Source: Lomentospora prolificans (taxonomy: Eukaryota; Ascomycota; Sordariomycetes; Microascales; Microascaceae). From it: a stretch of 64,000 nt of DNA. The DNA is taken from positions 2,542,001 to 2,606,000 of the forward strand of contig JARFXM010000008.1 of NCBI GenBank assembly GCA_029532625.1, written 5' to 3'. The translations under genes and the position numbers were made by a program. The stretch's first letter is position 1; every line of letters starts with the position of its first letter. A model generated the notes under the pieces. It saw nothing but the letters and a program-made list of their open reading frames with translations. It searched no databases and was not told the origin of the DNA. Below, one piece after another: positions 21,055 through 32,114 of the stretch.

Positions 21055-23210
21055 TTACTCAACCGTATCCCAAAAGTCCAACTCAATGCCCAAAGCATCA
21101 CACTGCTCCCTCTCCGATAGCTCTGAATGTCCCCCATCCCACTGCAAGAGCATCAAATTCGCCTCCTCCGCGCTCGCCGCCTTCCAAGCCCCCACGCTCC
21201 TCACCTGCTCCAGCGTATTCCAGTATCCCCTCGCCTCGAGGTACGCCTCGCTCGGGTTCGGATCCCTTGTGCGCGCAAACGAGGTCCAGTAATCCATGAC
21301 GAGCTGCATGAACGGCACGTCGAGTCCGTCACGGTCGGGAAGGCCGCCACGGAGCACAGTGCCAAAGACGATCATCTGCTCTCCGGCGTGGCACTTGTTG
21401 TACTCGAGGTTAGGGTCGCCGTTGGGAAAGTCGTCGGTGGCGGGCGGGCCGCAGTGGGGCTGAGTGTAGCCCGAAGGGCTATAGGTGCGGTTGAACTGGA
21501 AGGCGTAGAGGTTCTTGAAGGCGTTGTGCTTGGCGGCGGCGTGGTTGGTGGCTTGCTCCATGCAGGTGTAGACGCCGTCGGTGCCAACGCGGATGGCGTA
21601 CTGGAGGACATCATCGGGGTTGAGCTCCTCGGAGAGTGGGAATTGCTCAGAGGGGAGGATGGAAGTCAAGTTGCGGCCCCAGCGATTCTCGAACTCGTTG
21701 ACAACAACCGAAATGTTGGTATCCTCGGACATGGGAGCGAACTCGACGCCAAGTTCGTCGCGATTGGTTCCCGTCATGAAAACGACGTCGCTGGTGAGGC
21801 CGCTGCCGTTGAGAGGGAGGTGGTCAACCTTGATGTACTCGCCGTCGACAACGAGACCAGCGGCGACGCTCTTGAGGTTGACGAGCTCGGTGGCATTATA
21901 GTCGCGGAGACAGGAGATGGCGTCTTCGGCCTCATCGCAACCCGTCTCCTCGAGGACGCCCTTAGTAACATGCTCGTAGATATGGTCGACACTGTCGTAG
22001 TAGGCGATATATCCATGCTCGTTGTTGACGAGGCCGGCGGGCCCGGATTGGCTGATGGCGTTGGCGAAAAGACCCTTGGCCTTAGGGGATGCTAGAAGTC
22101 CGCGGACCATGACAGCACCGGCGGATTCTCCGTAGATGGTGACCTGTTCTGGATCGCCGCCAAAAGCGGCAATGTTTTCCCTAACCCACTCAAGGGCAGT
22201 GACGACATCTCCGAGGCCATAGTTCCCGTTGTGTTCTCCATCATCAAAGGTGAGATACCCGAGGTTGCTGACACGGTAGTTTATCGAAACGGCAACCACG
22301 TCCCCACGGGAGGCGAGGCCGGTGCCGTCCGTGTTGGGATTCTTCCCGGAGCCGCTGGTAAAACCTCCACCATAAATGTAGAACATTACAGGCTTGAGGG
22401 TCTTTCTCATATCCTCGTAGGTGTGAGGGAGAGACGCTGTCCAGATATTGAGGAACAAGCAGTCCTCATCCATGCCGCGCTGAACCTCGCCTATAGGCTG
22501 GAGGCATTCAGCGCCGGCCTTGAGTGCTGGGATGGGATTCCTCTCATCGGGCGTGAAGAGTGTGGAGTGCTCGAAGCGCTCTGGCTGCTCTGCGTACCGA
22601 ATACCGCGGAACTTGAAGGCGAAGAAGTCGCGGAAGCCTAGGTAGATATTCCCACCGACGGTCTGAGTGACATGGAAGTCGGTGGGCTCGTCGTTGGTCT
22701 CAGAGGTGGAAACCGGAGCACTCTGCGTGCAGAGGCCAGGGATCTCGTTCTGACAGTTGATTTCCCAGATCTTGCCAGCGTTGGTTATCGCGCGACAAGC
22801 GACGCTATCGGGCGTCTCCTTGGAGATCCAGAACATTTGCCCATCGTCAAAGTTGTTGAGGTAGACCTGGTAGGAGAGGGAGTTGTTTAGGCCGGGCTCG
22901 AACTCGATCTTGCTGGGGTCGATTGGCACTTCGTTGAGAAGCTCACATGCATTCTCGAAGTCGGCATATGTGTTCCAATCGTGAGCAAGGATTGCGGCAG
23001 AATTCTTGGCGGGATCATCTGGATGAATTTGAAGTTAGTTCTGGTGTCTCATACAACTTTGCGCCTTAGTTGGTGCTTACTAGTGAGATCGTTGTAAGTG
23101 AGGATGGTTAAACCCCCGCCGTACACTTCGGGAGCTCTAGTGGCAGCCTGGGGAGCTGCTAACACAGTACTAGCAACACCCAGGGCCGTGACAACGCGAT
23201 AATTCCTCAT
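21055..23210 (-). CDS. Secreted carboxylesterase/lipase, type B
   Basis: Exons 23210-23081 and 23018-21055 give 697 residues with one 62 bp intron (GTAAGC donor, ATCCAG acceptor). MRNYRVVTALGVASTVLAAP is a clear signal peptide, so the enzyme is exported. The alpha/beta-hydrolase core has the oxyanion loop YIYGGGF, the type-B signature EDCLFLNIW, the nucleophile elbow GESAGA (Ser near residue 344), an acidic triad segment TGTNRDELGVEF and the His segment KCHAGEQMIVFGT. Numerous Asn-X-Ser/Thr sites and Cys residues fit an extracellular protein. It carries about 120 extra residues between the signal peptide and the esterase core, including a Cys-containing segment, and so is longer than typical type-B esterases (about 550). 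Substrate cannot be told; esters of plant or fungal metabolites are likely. Confidence 0.93.
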
Positions 23211-26104
23211 GGTCGGATTTAGGGTGGTTTTGCCCGGCTTCAGCGGCTCCGCGTCACGACGGCGCCAAGGAGGACAGGTAATTGGATTCTACGGGAGCAA
23301 AAATCAGGAGTTCCTGGGAAAAGAGCACGAAGAAAGTAAAGGAAAGGAAAGAAACCCCGGGATCTCAATAGGCCCCATCGTCCCCTTTTACGGTTCTTTC
23401 CACTGGTTCACATCAATTGCCTCTAAATTTTGGGTCCCGTCCAACATATTTCGAGTGTGCGCGTCTCCGCACTTTTCCCCAAGAAGCTCGGGCAATGGCG
23501 GAGGGCCGACCGAGTTTGGACGAAAGAACTCAGCTGGTCCATGGTAATGATAGACCAATCCGGGTGGGATCATCTAGAGCTAGATTAAGATGGACGATTT
23601 TAACCGGCAGAGAGATGGATTCTAGTGGCCGGACCGGACAAGGCTGGTTGAATGGAATGGTAGGTCAGCGTTGCGATGGAAGACAAAACTTCTCGGCTAA
23701 GGAGAGCCGAGCCAGGAAGACACGACACGGGATGGATGAGCAGGCGTGAGGGAGAATGGTTAATCCGACATGGCGGCATCATTGGGAGGGAGGGCAAGTC
23801 AGCCCCGAGAGGATTGAAAGTGCTATGGTACTGTATGGCCTCAATTGGGCTGAAATTCACATCCGAGTTAAGGGCGTGGCCTCGAGTTATGACGAGGGTA
23901 TTCGGCCGTTAGAGCCGGTTTGATGTTTATTAGAGAGCAGCCAAAGGTGGTTGACCTGCGGTCTAATTGCAGTCAGTGCAGGGGTCGGCTCGAGTAACAC
24001 GACAAGAGCCATAAACTTTATAGTATTGATCTCATGCAGTACGACGCGCTTTATGATATGGCCCGTCATGAATGGAGGATAGACGGACGAGACAGACACA
24101 GGGACGAAGACCGGGACTAGGGAGATGACATGGTGGTGCTCTGATGGTGAGAATGCGGGGGAGCTAGTGTCGTCTGCTCTGCGGCGAGTTCCTTCCACCG
24201 TCGTCTGCTCCGCTCCACTGCCTGGCCTGGCGTCGCTGGCGCCTGCCCCACCATTTTCCAGATTTGGCGCCAGCACCTGCTGACAGCCAGCCTCTTCGAG
24301 TATTCGAGGGATGGAATTGGTCGCCGCCCCTTCTCGTTTAGAGAACACGCTGGAAAAGGGAAAGGGCTGAATTAAAAAAAGAAGGACCAGGGGAAGCGTC
24401 TTGGACGAATCAACCGCGGAGTGTCTGGAATGTGGAAGAAGGCATGAAGCCAATCCTCCCATTAACTTGATAGGCCAAATCTTCGCCCGGGCGCCAGTCA
24501 AGTTTAGCACAAGGACAAACCCGCTGACTAGACAGGAGATTGCAGCGCTCCGGGCACTAGTGCCGGTCAGGTTGGTCCTTGCTGGCGGAATGTTTCTGGT
24601 CCCTGCTTCAACTGGCATTTCCACATCGAGACAGGCGCTGGCTATCAATCGTTCCAGTACGCCAGGTTCCATGCCTGGCAGGTTCTGTCAGTCAGTGCCC
24701 TGTGCGGACGATGCGCAAGGGCTCAGATCGCTTCTTGCCGAACATCGAAACCGTCAAGAGAGCCGCTCTCCATTGATGCATCTCGAGAGATGTTCAGCAT
24801 TGATGCCACCATTATCACTCTTATTATTACAGCTCTACCAAGGTAGTGCGTCTCACACCTTGCCATCGATCGATTGAGGTTAACCACATGCCCAGTGACA
24901 GTGTCAAGACTATCAGTCAGACATCCCTCCCTCACCTGCATAGAGTCCCAGAGTTCAATGTGACTGCGCCAGCTGGCTCTAAAAAAATCAGCCAACCACA
25001 ACATCCAGCCACACGATTTCTTCGATCGACGCCTCTCGACCAAACTTGGGCACCGAAAACCTCCCCATGTGCGTTGCTCCTCCGCGATGAATACCCACAC
25101 CTTTCCGGCGAGCGTGGAGGCGTCGAGCAAGGGCCAGCGCAGGTCAGTCCCCAGTTGCATGGCGTTTCCCCCAATTGTCCAGTAGCAGGCCTGGAGCCAC
25201 CACCACCTAACTGCATTGTGCCGATGCATCATCGCCCAGAGAAGTCACCTTCGCCCTCCCTCTAACGGGTCTAATACCCAGACCGTGAACTCACGCCTGA
25301 AGCCGGCGTCAACACCATGGCTGCGCCGGGCCTTTGTCGCTTGTCGCACATCGACCCCTCCCTTTTCCTCTTCCTGGTAGGTTCCCCTCAACAACCTGCA
25401 GCTTTTGTTGGCTCGTTTGGACTTCGTGAGTCCGTGAGTTCTGCATCAGCGTTGTAGGCTCTTGTACACTGGCGGATTAACCAAGCACATCAGCCTGTTT
25501 GATCCCTTGCGATCTCTACTACTTCGGCCGGTTTGAGGCGCCCTCACCTTAGCTTGCTTGGCCGGAAATCCACAGCAAAGGACAAAAAAGGCCCCAACCC
25601 CAGGTTCATGCACTGATCATTCCGAAGCGCCGACTAATGGCTTTTCTTTTTCTTTTACCCTTTTATTCTTTTTCTTTTGTATCCTCGAGGCTATTATGCC
25701 ATGAGTCCCCAGTACTCTGTCGATGTATGTTTCTTTTATCCGTTCTATTGATCCCTCGATACCCAGCTCTGCTCCCGTGCAACTTGCTTTTATCAGCCTC
25801 ATTACCTTAGCATCCTCGTGGTTTGTCTTGCCCGGCGCTGCAAGGACGAGAGACGCACATCCCTATCCTCAGTTTCGTATATATTTTGCTTTTCGCCAAT
25901 TGAGTCTGTTTGTCAGTTTTCCCTTTCTGTTCACATACCCTACCTGTCCACTCAACTCTTTTGAGATTTCGCAACTGGACTGTACAATATAAGCCAGGTC
26001 TGTATGACCAACGAACCACGGTAACAGTTCGAGTCGACACGTTTTCTTTTTGGATTTAGGGTTCAACTCAATTGAGATAGCGTGCTGCCAACGAAGAAGC
26101 ACTC
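23211..26104. other. Intergenic region, 2.9 kb
   Basis: This divergent intergenic region holds the promoter of the carboxylesterase (left) and of the HET gene (right). A minus-strand frame at 23887-24672 (261 codons) has no domain, no plausible start context and no splice continuation, so I leave it out. Pyrimidine-rich stretches at about 25640-25680 and 25890-25945 probably belong to the HET gene promoter or leader. Confidence 0.5.
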
Positions 26105-28084
26105 ATGATTCGCCTATTAAATGCCTCGACCTACCGGTTCGAGGAGTTCCATACTCAGATCCCGCCGTACGCTATCTTGTCACATACTTGGGGAAATGAT
26201 GAGGTGCTATACCAAGATCTTCTCAAGGGTTTCTCCGCAGTAGCCACCCGCAAAGGTTTCTCCAAGATTAAGGGTTGCTGTGCTCAGGCGAGATCAGTCG
26301 GGTTTGAGTGGGTATGGATCGATACCTGCTGTATCGACAAGACCTCGAGTGCCGAGATGTCGGATGCCATCAACTCCATGTACAGGTGGTACCGCGATGC
26401 GGGAGTCTGCTATGTTCATCTGGCCGATGTCCCTCGATTTCGCCTCACCGATAGCGTGTGGTTCGAGAGAGGCTGGACCCTTCAAGAGCTGATTGCGCCA
26501 AAGTACGTCGAATTTTATACCTCGGATTGGATCGAGATCGGTACCAAGTCAAGCCTCGAGTCTACCATCTCGGCCGCCACTGGAATAAGCGTTGAGGTCT
26601 TGCGAGGGCAATCACCCAGGACATGCACCGTTGCGGAGAGGTTGAGCTGGGCCGCGGGACGGCAGACAACGAGATTGGAGGATGAAGCGTATTGTCTCTT
26701 TGGCATCTTGGACATCAACATGCCCGTGATCTACGGAGAAGGTCAGCGCGCTTTCGAACGGCTGCAGCAAGAAATCCTTCGGCAATCTGAAGACTTTAGT
26801 ATCTTGGCATGGTCTCCGTGGGTTGGCCGGCACCCCATAGGATCATCTCCTTCCGGAGTGCTTGCCCAAAGTCCAGCTGCATTCAAACGTACCGATTTGA
26901 CCTCTTATCTACCGGCGACGACCTTTGGTTTTGATGACGCAGAGTCAATGCTCTTCGCCGACATGGGCTCACTGGATTGGAAAGACCTCGAGCCGCACAA
27001 ATGGAATTCGAAGTCGAACCTCTTGCCGCTGCACCAGTTTTTATTCGATCCGCCAACAATAACGAGCCGCGGGATTTCCGCGACGCTTCCCATTGATCTC
27101 AGTGAACCGGACGAAGCGAGTGATCGAGCTCCATCTAGGGGCGGGACAAAGGATGTCTTGGCCTGGGTGTACACGGATGTTTCGCCCACGCGTTTGGCTT
27201 CGAATACATCGCGTGCGTCCTCAAGGAACAGTTCTCGCACAAGCCGACAAAGCATCACGGACCACGGTATGATGATTTGCATTTGGCTCACCATAACGTT
27301 TAATAACTTGGAAGACCACGAGACGCCCCTACGGGCGGTGCGCACGCCTGGGAAAGGGCCGGTATGCGTCCCAATGATCTTCTTGCACCGCTTTCAACCG
27401 CGTCACATGTATTTGCAGTACGCACCGGAGAGGCAAGCTCCGCAGCCCCCGCGCCGGCGAACGTCTCTCGGATATGAGCCCAGTGCTAGAGCTCTAAACA
27501 TTGCGCTTAACGAGTGTCCCAAATCAGCTAGGCGCGTCAAGATCGTCTCGCACTACCCGCAAAAAGCAGTCTTCCAACGGCCCATCGCGGAAAGCCGTGA
27601 TCCGACGACGGATGCGATCATACCGGGAAAAATTGGCGCGGTATGGAGTGCATCCAAAGACAGGTTCACGGTGGTGATGTCGAGCGGCGAGACGATCGAT
27701 GCAGCGGGGGCATTACGGATAGCTCTGAAGTATCCAGAATCCGGCGAAACATCTGCCCAGTTTGTCGTTCTGTTTGCGCACCCTCATCCGCACGACTCGT
27801 TCCGCTGTTACCTTGAACCAGTCGAGGAGACGGATCTGGAAGGTGAAGAGCAACACTTTTGGTCGAACTTCTTGTCGAGAAGGAGGCGAACTAGCAATGA
27901 TGTCCTGCCACAAGCCAGCGATCGCAGTTCTTTAGTTCTTCCGTGTGGCATGTCCGTAAAGGCCGCCATTCGGAAGCAAGGGATTGGTCCGCTTGGAACA
28001 TTTATCCCCACCTTGACCTTGTCGACGTTGACGGACAAGCACTCATTGGCGACGATGGATCAACTGTTGTCGATCATTGACTGA
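26105..28084 (+). CDS. HET-domain protein (heterokaryon incompatibility family)
   Basis: An intronless frame of 659 residues starts at ATG 26105 (MIRLLNASTYRFEEF). The HET domain occupies roughly residues 20-165 with its three usual blocks: YAILSHTWG, WVWIDTCCIDK followed by EMSDAINSMYRWYRDA, and FERGWTLQELIAP. After it comes the usual EAYCLFGILDINMPVIYGEG segment (about 197-217) and FSILAW, as in HET-E/HET-D-like proteins with the DUF8212 region. The C-terminal half has no NACHT or WD repeats, so this is a HET protein of the short type. HET domains trigger cell death after non-self fusion; that role is known for some members and only inferred here. The nearby NLR relic and second HET gene are consistent with allorecognition loci. 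It appears intact. Confidence 0.92.
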   Translation: MIRLLNASTYRFEEFHTQIPPYAILSHTWGNDEVLYQDLLKGFSAVATRKGFSKIKGCCAQARSVGFEWVWIDTCCIDKTSSAEMSDAINSMYRWYRDAGVCYVHLADVPRFRLTDSVWFERGWTLQELIAPKYVEFYTSDWIEIGTKSSLESTISAATGISVEVLRGQSPRTCTVAERLSWAAGRQTTRLEDEAYCLFGILDINMPVIYGEGQRAFERLQQEILRQSEDFSILAWSPWVGRHPIGSSPSGVLAQSPAAFKRTDLTSYLPATTFGFDDAESMLFADMGSLDWKDLEPHKWNSKSNLLPLHQFLFDPPTITSRGISATLPIDLSEPDEASDRAPSRGGTKDVLAWVYTDVSPTRLASNTSRASSRNSSRTSRQSITDHGMMICIWLTITFNNLEDHETPLRAVRTPGKGPVCVPMIFLHRFQPRHMYLQYAPERQAPQPPRRRTSLGYEPSARALNIALNECPKSARRVKIVSHYPQKAVFQRPIAESRDPTTDAIIPGKIGAVWSASKDRFTVVMSSGETIDAAGALRIALKYPESGETSAQFVVLFAHPHPHDSFRCYLEPVEETDLEGEEQHFWSNFLSRRRRTSNDVLPQASDRSSLVLPCGMSVKAAIRKQGIGPLGTFIPTLTLSTLTDKHSLATMDQLLSIID

Positions 28085-28545
28085 AAGTCGCAATTGGTAA
28101 ACTACGTAATCAACCCTGTACGGATTAGCATTTACCGATGCCTCTTTTTCTTTTGTCGTTAACCGGGTTTTCATTCGACCTTTCCCTTTGTCGCGGGCTC
28201 GGAGGTCATGGGTCCGCCTTCATATCCTGCCAGACGGGGACCCGAGGGCGTCTTTCATTTACCCAAGGGGCAGGGCAATGCTGCCGGGTCCCCGCACTTA
28301 CGACACATGCCGCTGGCACGCACGCCGGTTCAGCGCTGTGAGTATGGGATCGGAAATTGCTTGGCCAGTCCCCTGCTCGTTGGAGCCACCGGTTTCTCAG
28401 AGACAACAACAAAAAAAAATTGTATAAATGTGCACCGAACTGCCTTCTTTCACGGATGTTTGAATGTCGAGGTTTTCTCCACCGGGTTATCTCTTAGCAG
28501 TTGAATCTTCAGCTCCTTCAGTTTTAGTTCAATTCGTCTTGCACA
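28085..28545. other. Intergenic region: HET 3' flank and mannanase promoter
   Basis: It holds the 3' flank of the HET gene and the promoter of the mannanase. A poly(A) run precedes the TATA-like box near 28423. No open frame here is convincing. Confidence 0.6.
28423..28428 (+). promoter_or_regulatory. TATA box of the mannanase gene
   Basis: TATAAA in the context TTGTATAAATG lies about 120 bp upstream of the mannanase ATG at 28546. Position and match suit a core promoter; the transcription start is not shown by the sequence. Confidence 0.5.
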
Positions 28546-29767
28546 ATGTTGGTTTCTTCCGTCCTTCTCGCCTCGCTGGCAACCGGCCTTGCATCTGCCA
28601 GCCCGGCCCGCCGCCAAGCGTCCGGGTTTTCCACAACCAGCGGAACGCAGTTCACCATTGACGGCGAAACCAAGTACTTTGCGGGTAGCAACTCGTACTG
28701 GATCTCGTTCCTGACCAACAATGCTGATGTGGACTTGGTGATGGACCACTTCTCGTCCTCGGGCCTCAAGATCTTTCGCGTCTGGGGCTTCAACGACGTC
28801 AATGCCGAGTCTAACCAGGTTTGGTACCAACTCCTGTCAGCGTCAGGCTCGCGCATCAACACGGGCGCCAACGGTCTTCAGAGGCTCGACGCTGTGGTTG
28901 CGTCTGCTGAGAAGTACGGCGTCAAGCTTATCATCAACTTCGTCAATTATTGGGACGACTATGGCGGCATGAACGCGTACGTCAAGGCGTTTGGAGGTGA
29001 CAAGGCCGGATGGTACACAAATGACAAGGCGCAGAACCAGTACCGCGCTTATATCGAGGCTGTTGTGACCAGGTACAAGGACTCGGAGGCCATCTTCGCG
29101 TGGGAACTCGCCAACGAGCCCAGATGCCAGGGCTGTGAGACCGATGTCATTTACAACTGGGCCAAGTCGACGTCTGAGTATGTCAAATCGCTGGACGCTA
29201 ACCATATGGTTACGCTCGGTGATGAGGGATTTGGCATCTCTGGCGGCACAAGCTATCCGTTTGGCTTTTCTGAGGGAACAGACTTTGCAAAGAATCTCGA
29301 GATTGAGACGCTCGACTTTGGTACCTTCCATATGTACCCAGAGTCTTGTAAGTTATCCGAGCGCGGTGTTCCTTGGATACCTGAAGACTAACAGTGAGCG
29401 CAACAGGGAGCGTGGACTCGACCAACTTCCCGATTGAGTGGATCAAGGCTCATGGAGCTGCTTGCGTTGCTGCCGGCAAGCCCTGTCTTTTGGAAGAGTG
29501 TAAGTCTAGGTCGATATAAGGATGGGAGAGTTGGACGTTTTCTAACAACTATTAGACGGCATGACGACGAACCATTGTGGCACCGAGGGGCCATGGCAGG
29601 CGGCAGCACGCACGACAGAGGGAATCGCCGGAGACCAATTCTGGCAATGGGGAGACCAGCTGAGCACGGGTCAGACGCATAACGACGGGCACACGATTTA
29701 TTACAACAGCGCGGATTATAAGTGTCTTGTGACGGACCACGTCTCTGCCATTGAAAGCGGAAACTAG
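28546..29767 (+). CDS. Secreted endo-beta-1,4-mannanase, glycoside hydrolase family 5 (subfamily 7 type)
   Basis: Exons 28546-29347, 29407-29499 and 29556-29767 give 368 residues; introns are 59 and 56 bp, both with GTAAGT donors. Residues 1-19 form a signal peptide and are followed by a Kex2-like Arg-Arg. The GH5 fold shows FAGSNSYW, LKIFRVWGFND, the acid/base Glu191 in WELANEPRC and the nucleophile (about Glu298) in LLEEYG, which is assembled across the second intron. GFNDVN and the GTFHMYPESW block fit fungal mannanases of subfamily 7. There is no cellulose-binding module or linker. It would cut the backbone of mannans in plant hemicellulose outside the cell. The CE3-like esterase follows on the same strand. 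Family call is firm; subfamily is probable. Confidence 0.93.
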
Positions 29768-30458
29768 CCTTTATTTAGTGTATATTCTTTTCTTTTTTCT
29801 AAACCCTAACTTGTAGTCACGATACTCATGTAGTCAGGTGTAAGGCTGGGCTAGCCTTTGAATGGATCTTTCAAGGATCTCAAGGAATACACGATTCAAC
29901 GTCACAAAATTCTTCAAGGAGCAAGTAGTTTCTAGGGTGTCTGTCGGCCTGTTGCGAAATCCCAGCGATGAACTCTGTCTGTCTATCCCATGCGATGCCA
30001 CGCTGAGCCTAGTACCAGGATTAGGATTTATCTCGTTGGCGCCGGACGGAAGAGTTGCCTCCGCTGGCACAACTACCGAAAGCGGACCCACTGCACCCGC
30101 AAAATTCGGGGGAAGCACCCGAAGGGGACGCAGCAGGCTTCTAATTCGTGCGAAAAGATTAAGTGCATGCGTGCCTTTTGTGTCTCGAGTCCATTTCCCC
30201 GGCGATGTGGATGCGGCGAATCGGTGAATCGTCGTTTTTTTTTTGTTCTTGTGGGGTTGAATGAATTCTGGGTTAGATGAGAGGCGGGCGAGGATGCAAG
30301 ACGACGAGATGGGGAGTTGTATATATCACTCGCGATGGCCTGCCTTGGCGCGGTGGTGGTTGTTCTTTTTTGTATTGTTTATGAATGAGAGAAGGACCCA
30401 ATCCGGAGTATTTTTCTTCTCTTCGTTTAGAAAAAAAAAAGAAGACAAAAGAATTAAG
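29768..30458. other. Intergenic region between two secreted hydrolase genes
   Basis: It contains the mannanase 3' flank and the promoter of the CE3-like esterase. TGTATATAT at 30317-30325 is a possible TATA element about 135 bp before the ATG at 30459. An A tract (30431-30440) lies in the presumed leader. No gene is visible. Confidence 0.55.
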
Positions 30459-31384
30459 ATGTTGGGATACAAGACCATTGCTGCGACGCTTGCGTTGCTC
30501 GGCGGCGTGTTAGCACAGGATCCGGTCAAGATCATGGCGCTCGGCGACTCCATCACCGGCAGTCCTGTAAGTGTAGCCTCACTTACACAAGCCTACTCTA
30601 TCCTCCCCTACCCTTTTTCAGCTCCTAAAGACTAATCCATCACCTCTCCCATAGGGCTGCTGGCGCGCACTCCTCTGGCAACGCCTCCAAGCCGCCTCCA
30701 TCACCAACACCGACTTCGTAGGCACTCTGGCGGGCCAGGGCTGCGGCTTCCCGTACGACGGCGAGAACGAGGGCCACGGCGGGTTCCTCGCGACCAACAT
30801 TGCCAGCCAGGGCCTGCTGAAGGGGTGGTTGGCGGCCACGAACCCGGACGTGGTGATGATGCACCTGGGGACGAATGACGTTTGGAGCAATATTTCGCCC
30901 GAGGGGATTTTGGACGCGTTTGAGAGTTTGGTGGGCGATATGAGGGAGAATAACCCGGCGATGCAGGTTTTGGTGCGTTTTCTATTTTTCTATTTTTCTT
31001 TTTTATTTTTTTTTTTTACTTCCTTGGCACTCTTCAAACGTCTGTCTCATTGGGGGTTTCTCAGAGTAGGCAAGATTTGCTAACGAAAAGGGACAAACCT
31101 CGCAGGTCGCCCAAATTATCCCCATGGCCCCATCCAACTGCGGCGAATGCGGCGCCCGCGTCGAGGCCCTCAACGCAGCCATCGCCGAGTGGGCACCTAC
31201 GGTTTCGACGGCCGAGAGCCCCGTCACGGTGGTGGATTGCTTTACTGGGTTTGATACGGCGACGATGACGGGGGATGGAGTACATCCTAACGAGGTTGGG
31301 AACCAGGCATTGGCGGAGAGTTGGTTTGAGCCTTTGGCGGATGTGATTCAGGGGATTTTGAATAAGTGTAAGAAGAAGCTTTAG
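30459..31384 (+). CDS. Secreted SGNH-hydrolase esterase, carbohydrate esterase family 3 type
   Basis: Exons 30459-30566, 30655-30972 and 31106-31384 give 234 residues; introns are 88 and 133 bp. Residues 1-19 (MLGYKTIAATLALLGGVLA) are a signal peptide. SGNH blocks: the nucleophile Ser31 in ALGDSITGSP, HGG in block II, HLGTNDVW in block III and DGVHPNEVG carrying the catalytic Asp and His. The order, the short length and the GCWRALLWQRLQ segment match fungal CE3 acetylxylan esterases, which remove acetyl groups from xylan outside the cell. The first intron falls directly after the nucleophile block, so an unspliced reading gives a false C-terminus. Neighbouring mannanase suggests joint use on acetylated hemicellulose; that link is inference. 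Confidence 0.9.
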
Positions 31385-32114
31385 GGGACCTAGAACGGGT
31401 TTGGAGGGTTGAATTGAGATTTCCAGTGGTTGGTTCCCTTGGGAGAGGGTGGAAAACATGCTCATTCTGCCAACAGCCTTCTACTTCTTACTGGTGAAAG
31501 TTGCCTGATAGCCCTTCTCGATACATCGAAATCCCCAACATGCCAGTCGCCGTTATCTTTCCCTTTTCTAGATGCGTACTTTTACTGCATCTTGGATCAA
31601 TGTATGCTTTTCTTATACTTGTCTCAGCCTTTCCAAACAGGCCGTCTGTCTGTCTGGCTTGTGTTCTACCCTTTCAGTCAAACCGGCTCTCTGGGACCAA
31701 GAAGAAGCGCCGACTTGTATGTAAATAACCCCGGTTTGTGCATACCCCTTATCAGTGTCGTCATCAATCATTGCCACCTTCCTCGTTCTGCCCGCCCCAC
31801 CCTGCCAGGTACGGGTCATCTGAACCAATCACATGAGCAACTCAGGGCGGACCAGGCCGAAGCTTCTGTCCTGGTACAAAACAAAAGTACCCCCAAGACG
31901 CTCAGTGTTGCTTCGCCATTGCCAGGCCAGCCTAGCCTTGGATCATTGTTAGCCAGCCATCACCGACTCCGCCTGTATCGTATCTCTGACTCTCTCGCTT
32001 ATTCCCCATCAGCATCTTCTTTCCCTCCTCCCTCCTCCACTTCACCGACTCTCCCCTATAATAGGTCCCAATCCTGGATTCTGCATAGTCATTCTTCTCG
32101 CAAAAGCGCCCCTT
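31385..32114. other. Intergenic region: CE3 3' flank and aminopeptidase promoter
   Basis: The plus-strand frame from 31430 runs into the aminopeptidase first exon in another phase and has no domain, so it is treated as chance. The stretch probably holds the CE3 3' UTR and the aminopeptidase promoter and leader. Confidence 0.55.

Noticed and set aside
21127..22095. Plus-strand open frame of 322 codons opposite the carboxylesterase
   Set aside because: Shadow of the carboxylesterase coding strand; no motifs of its own.
23887..24672. Minus-strand open frame of 261 codons
   Set aside because: No domain, signal peptide or splice continuation; it lies in the promoter region between two genes and its composition is that of random sequence.
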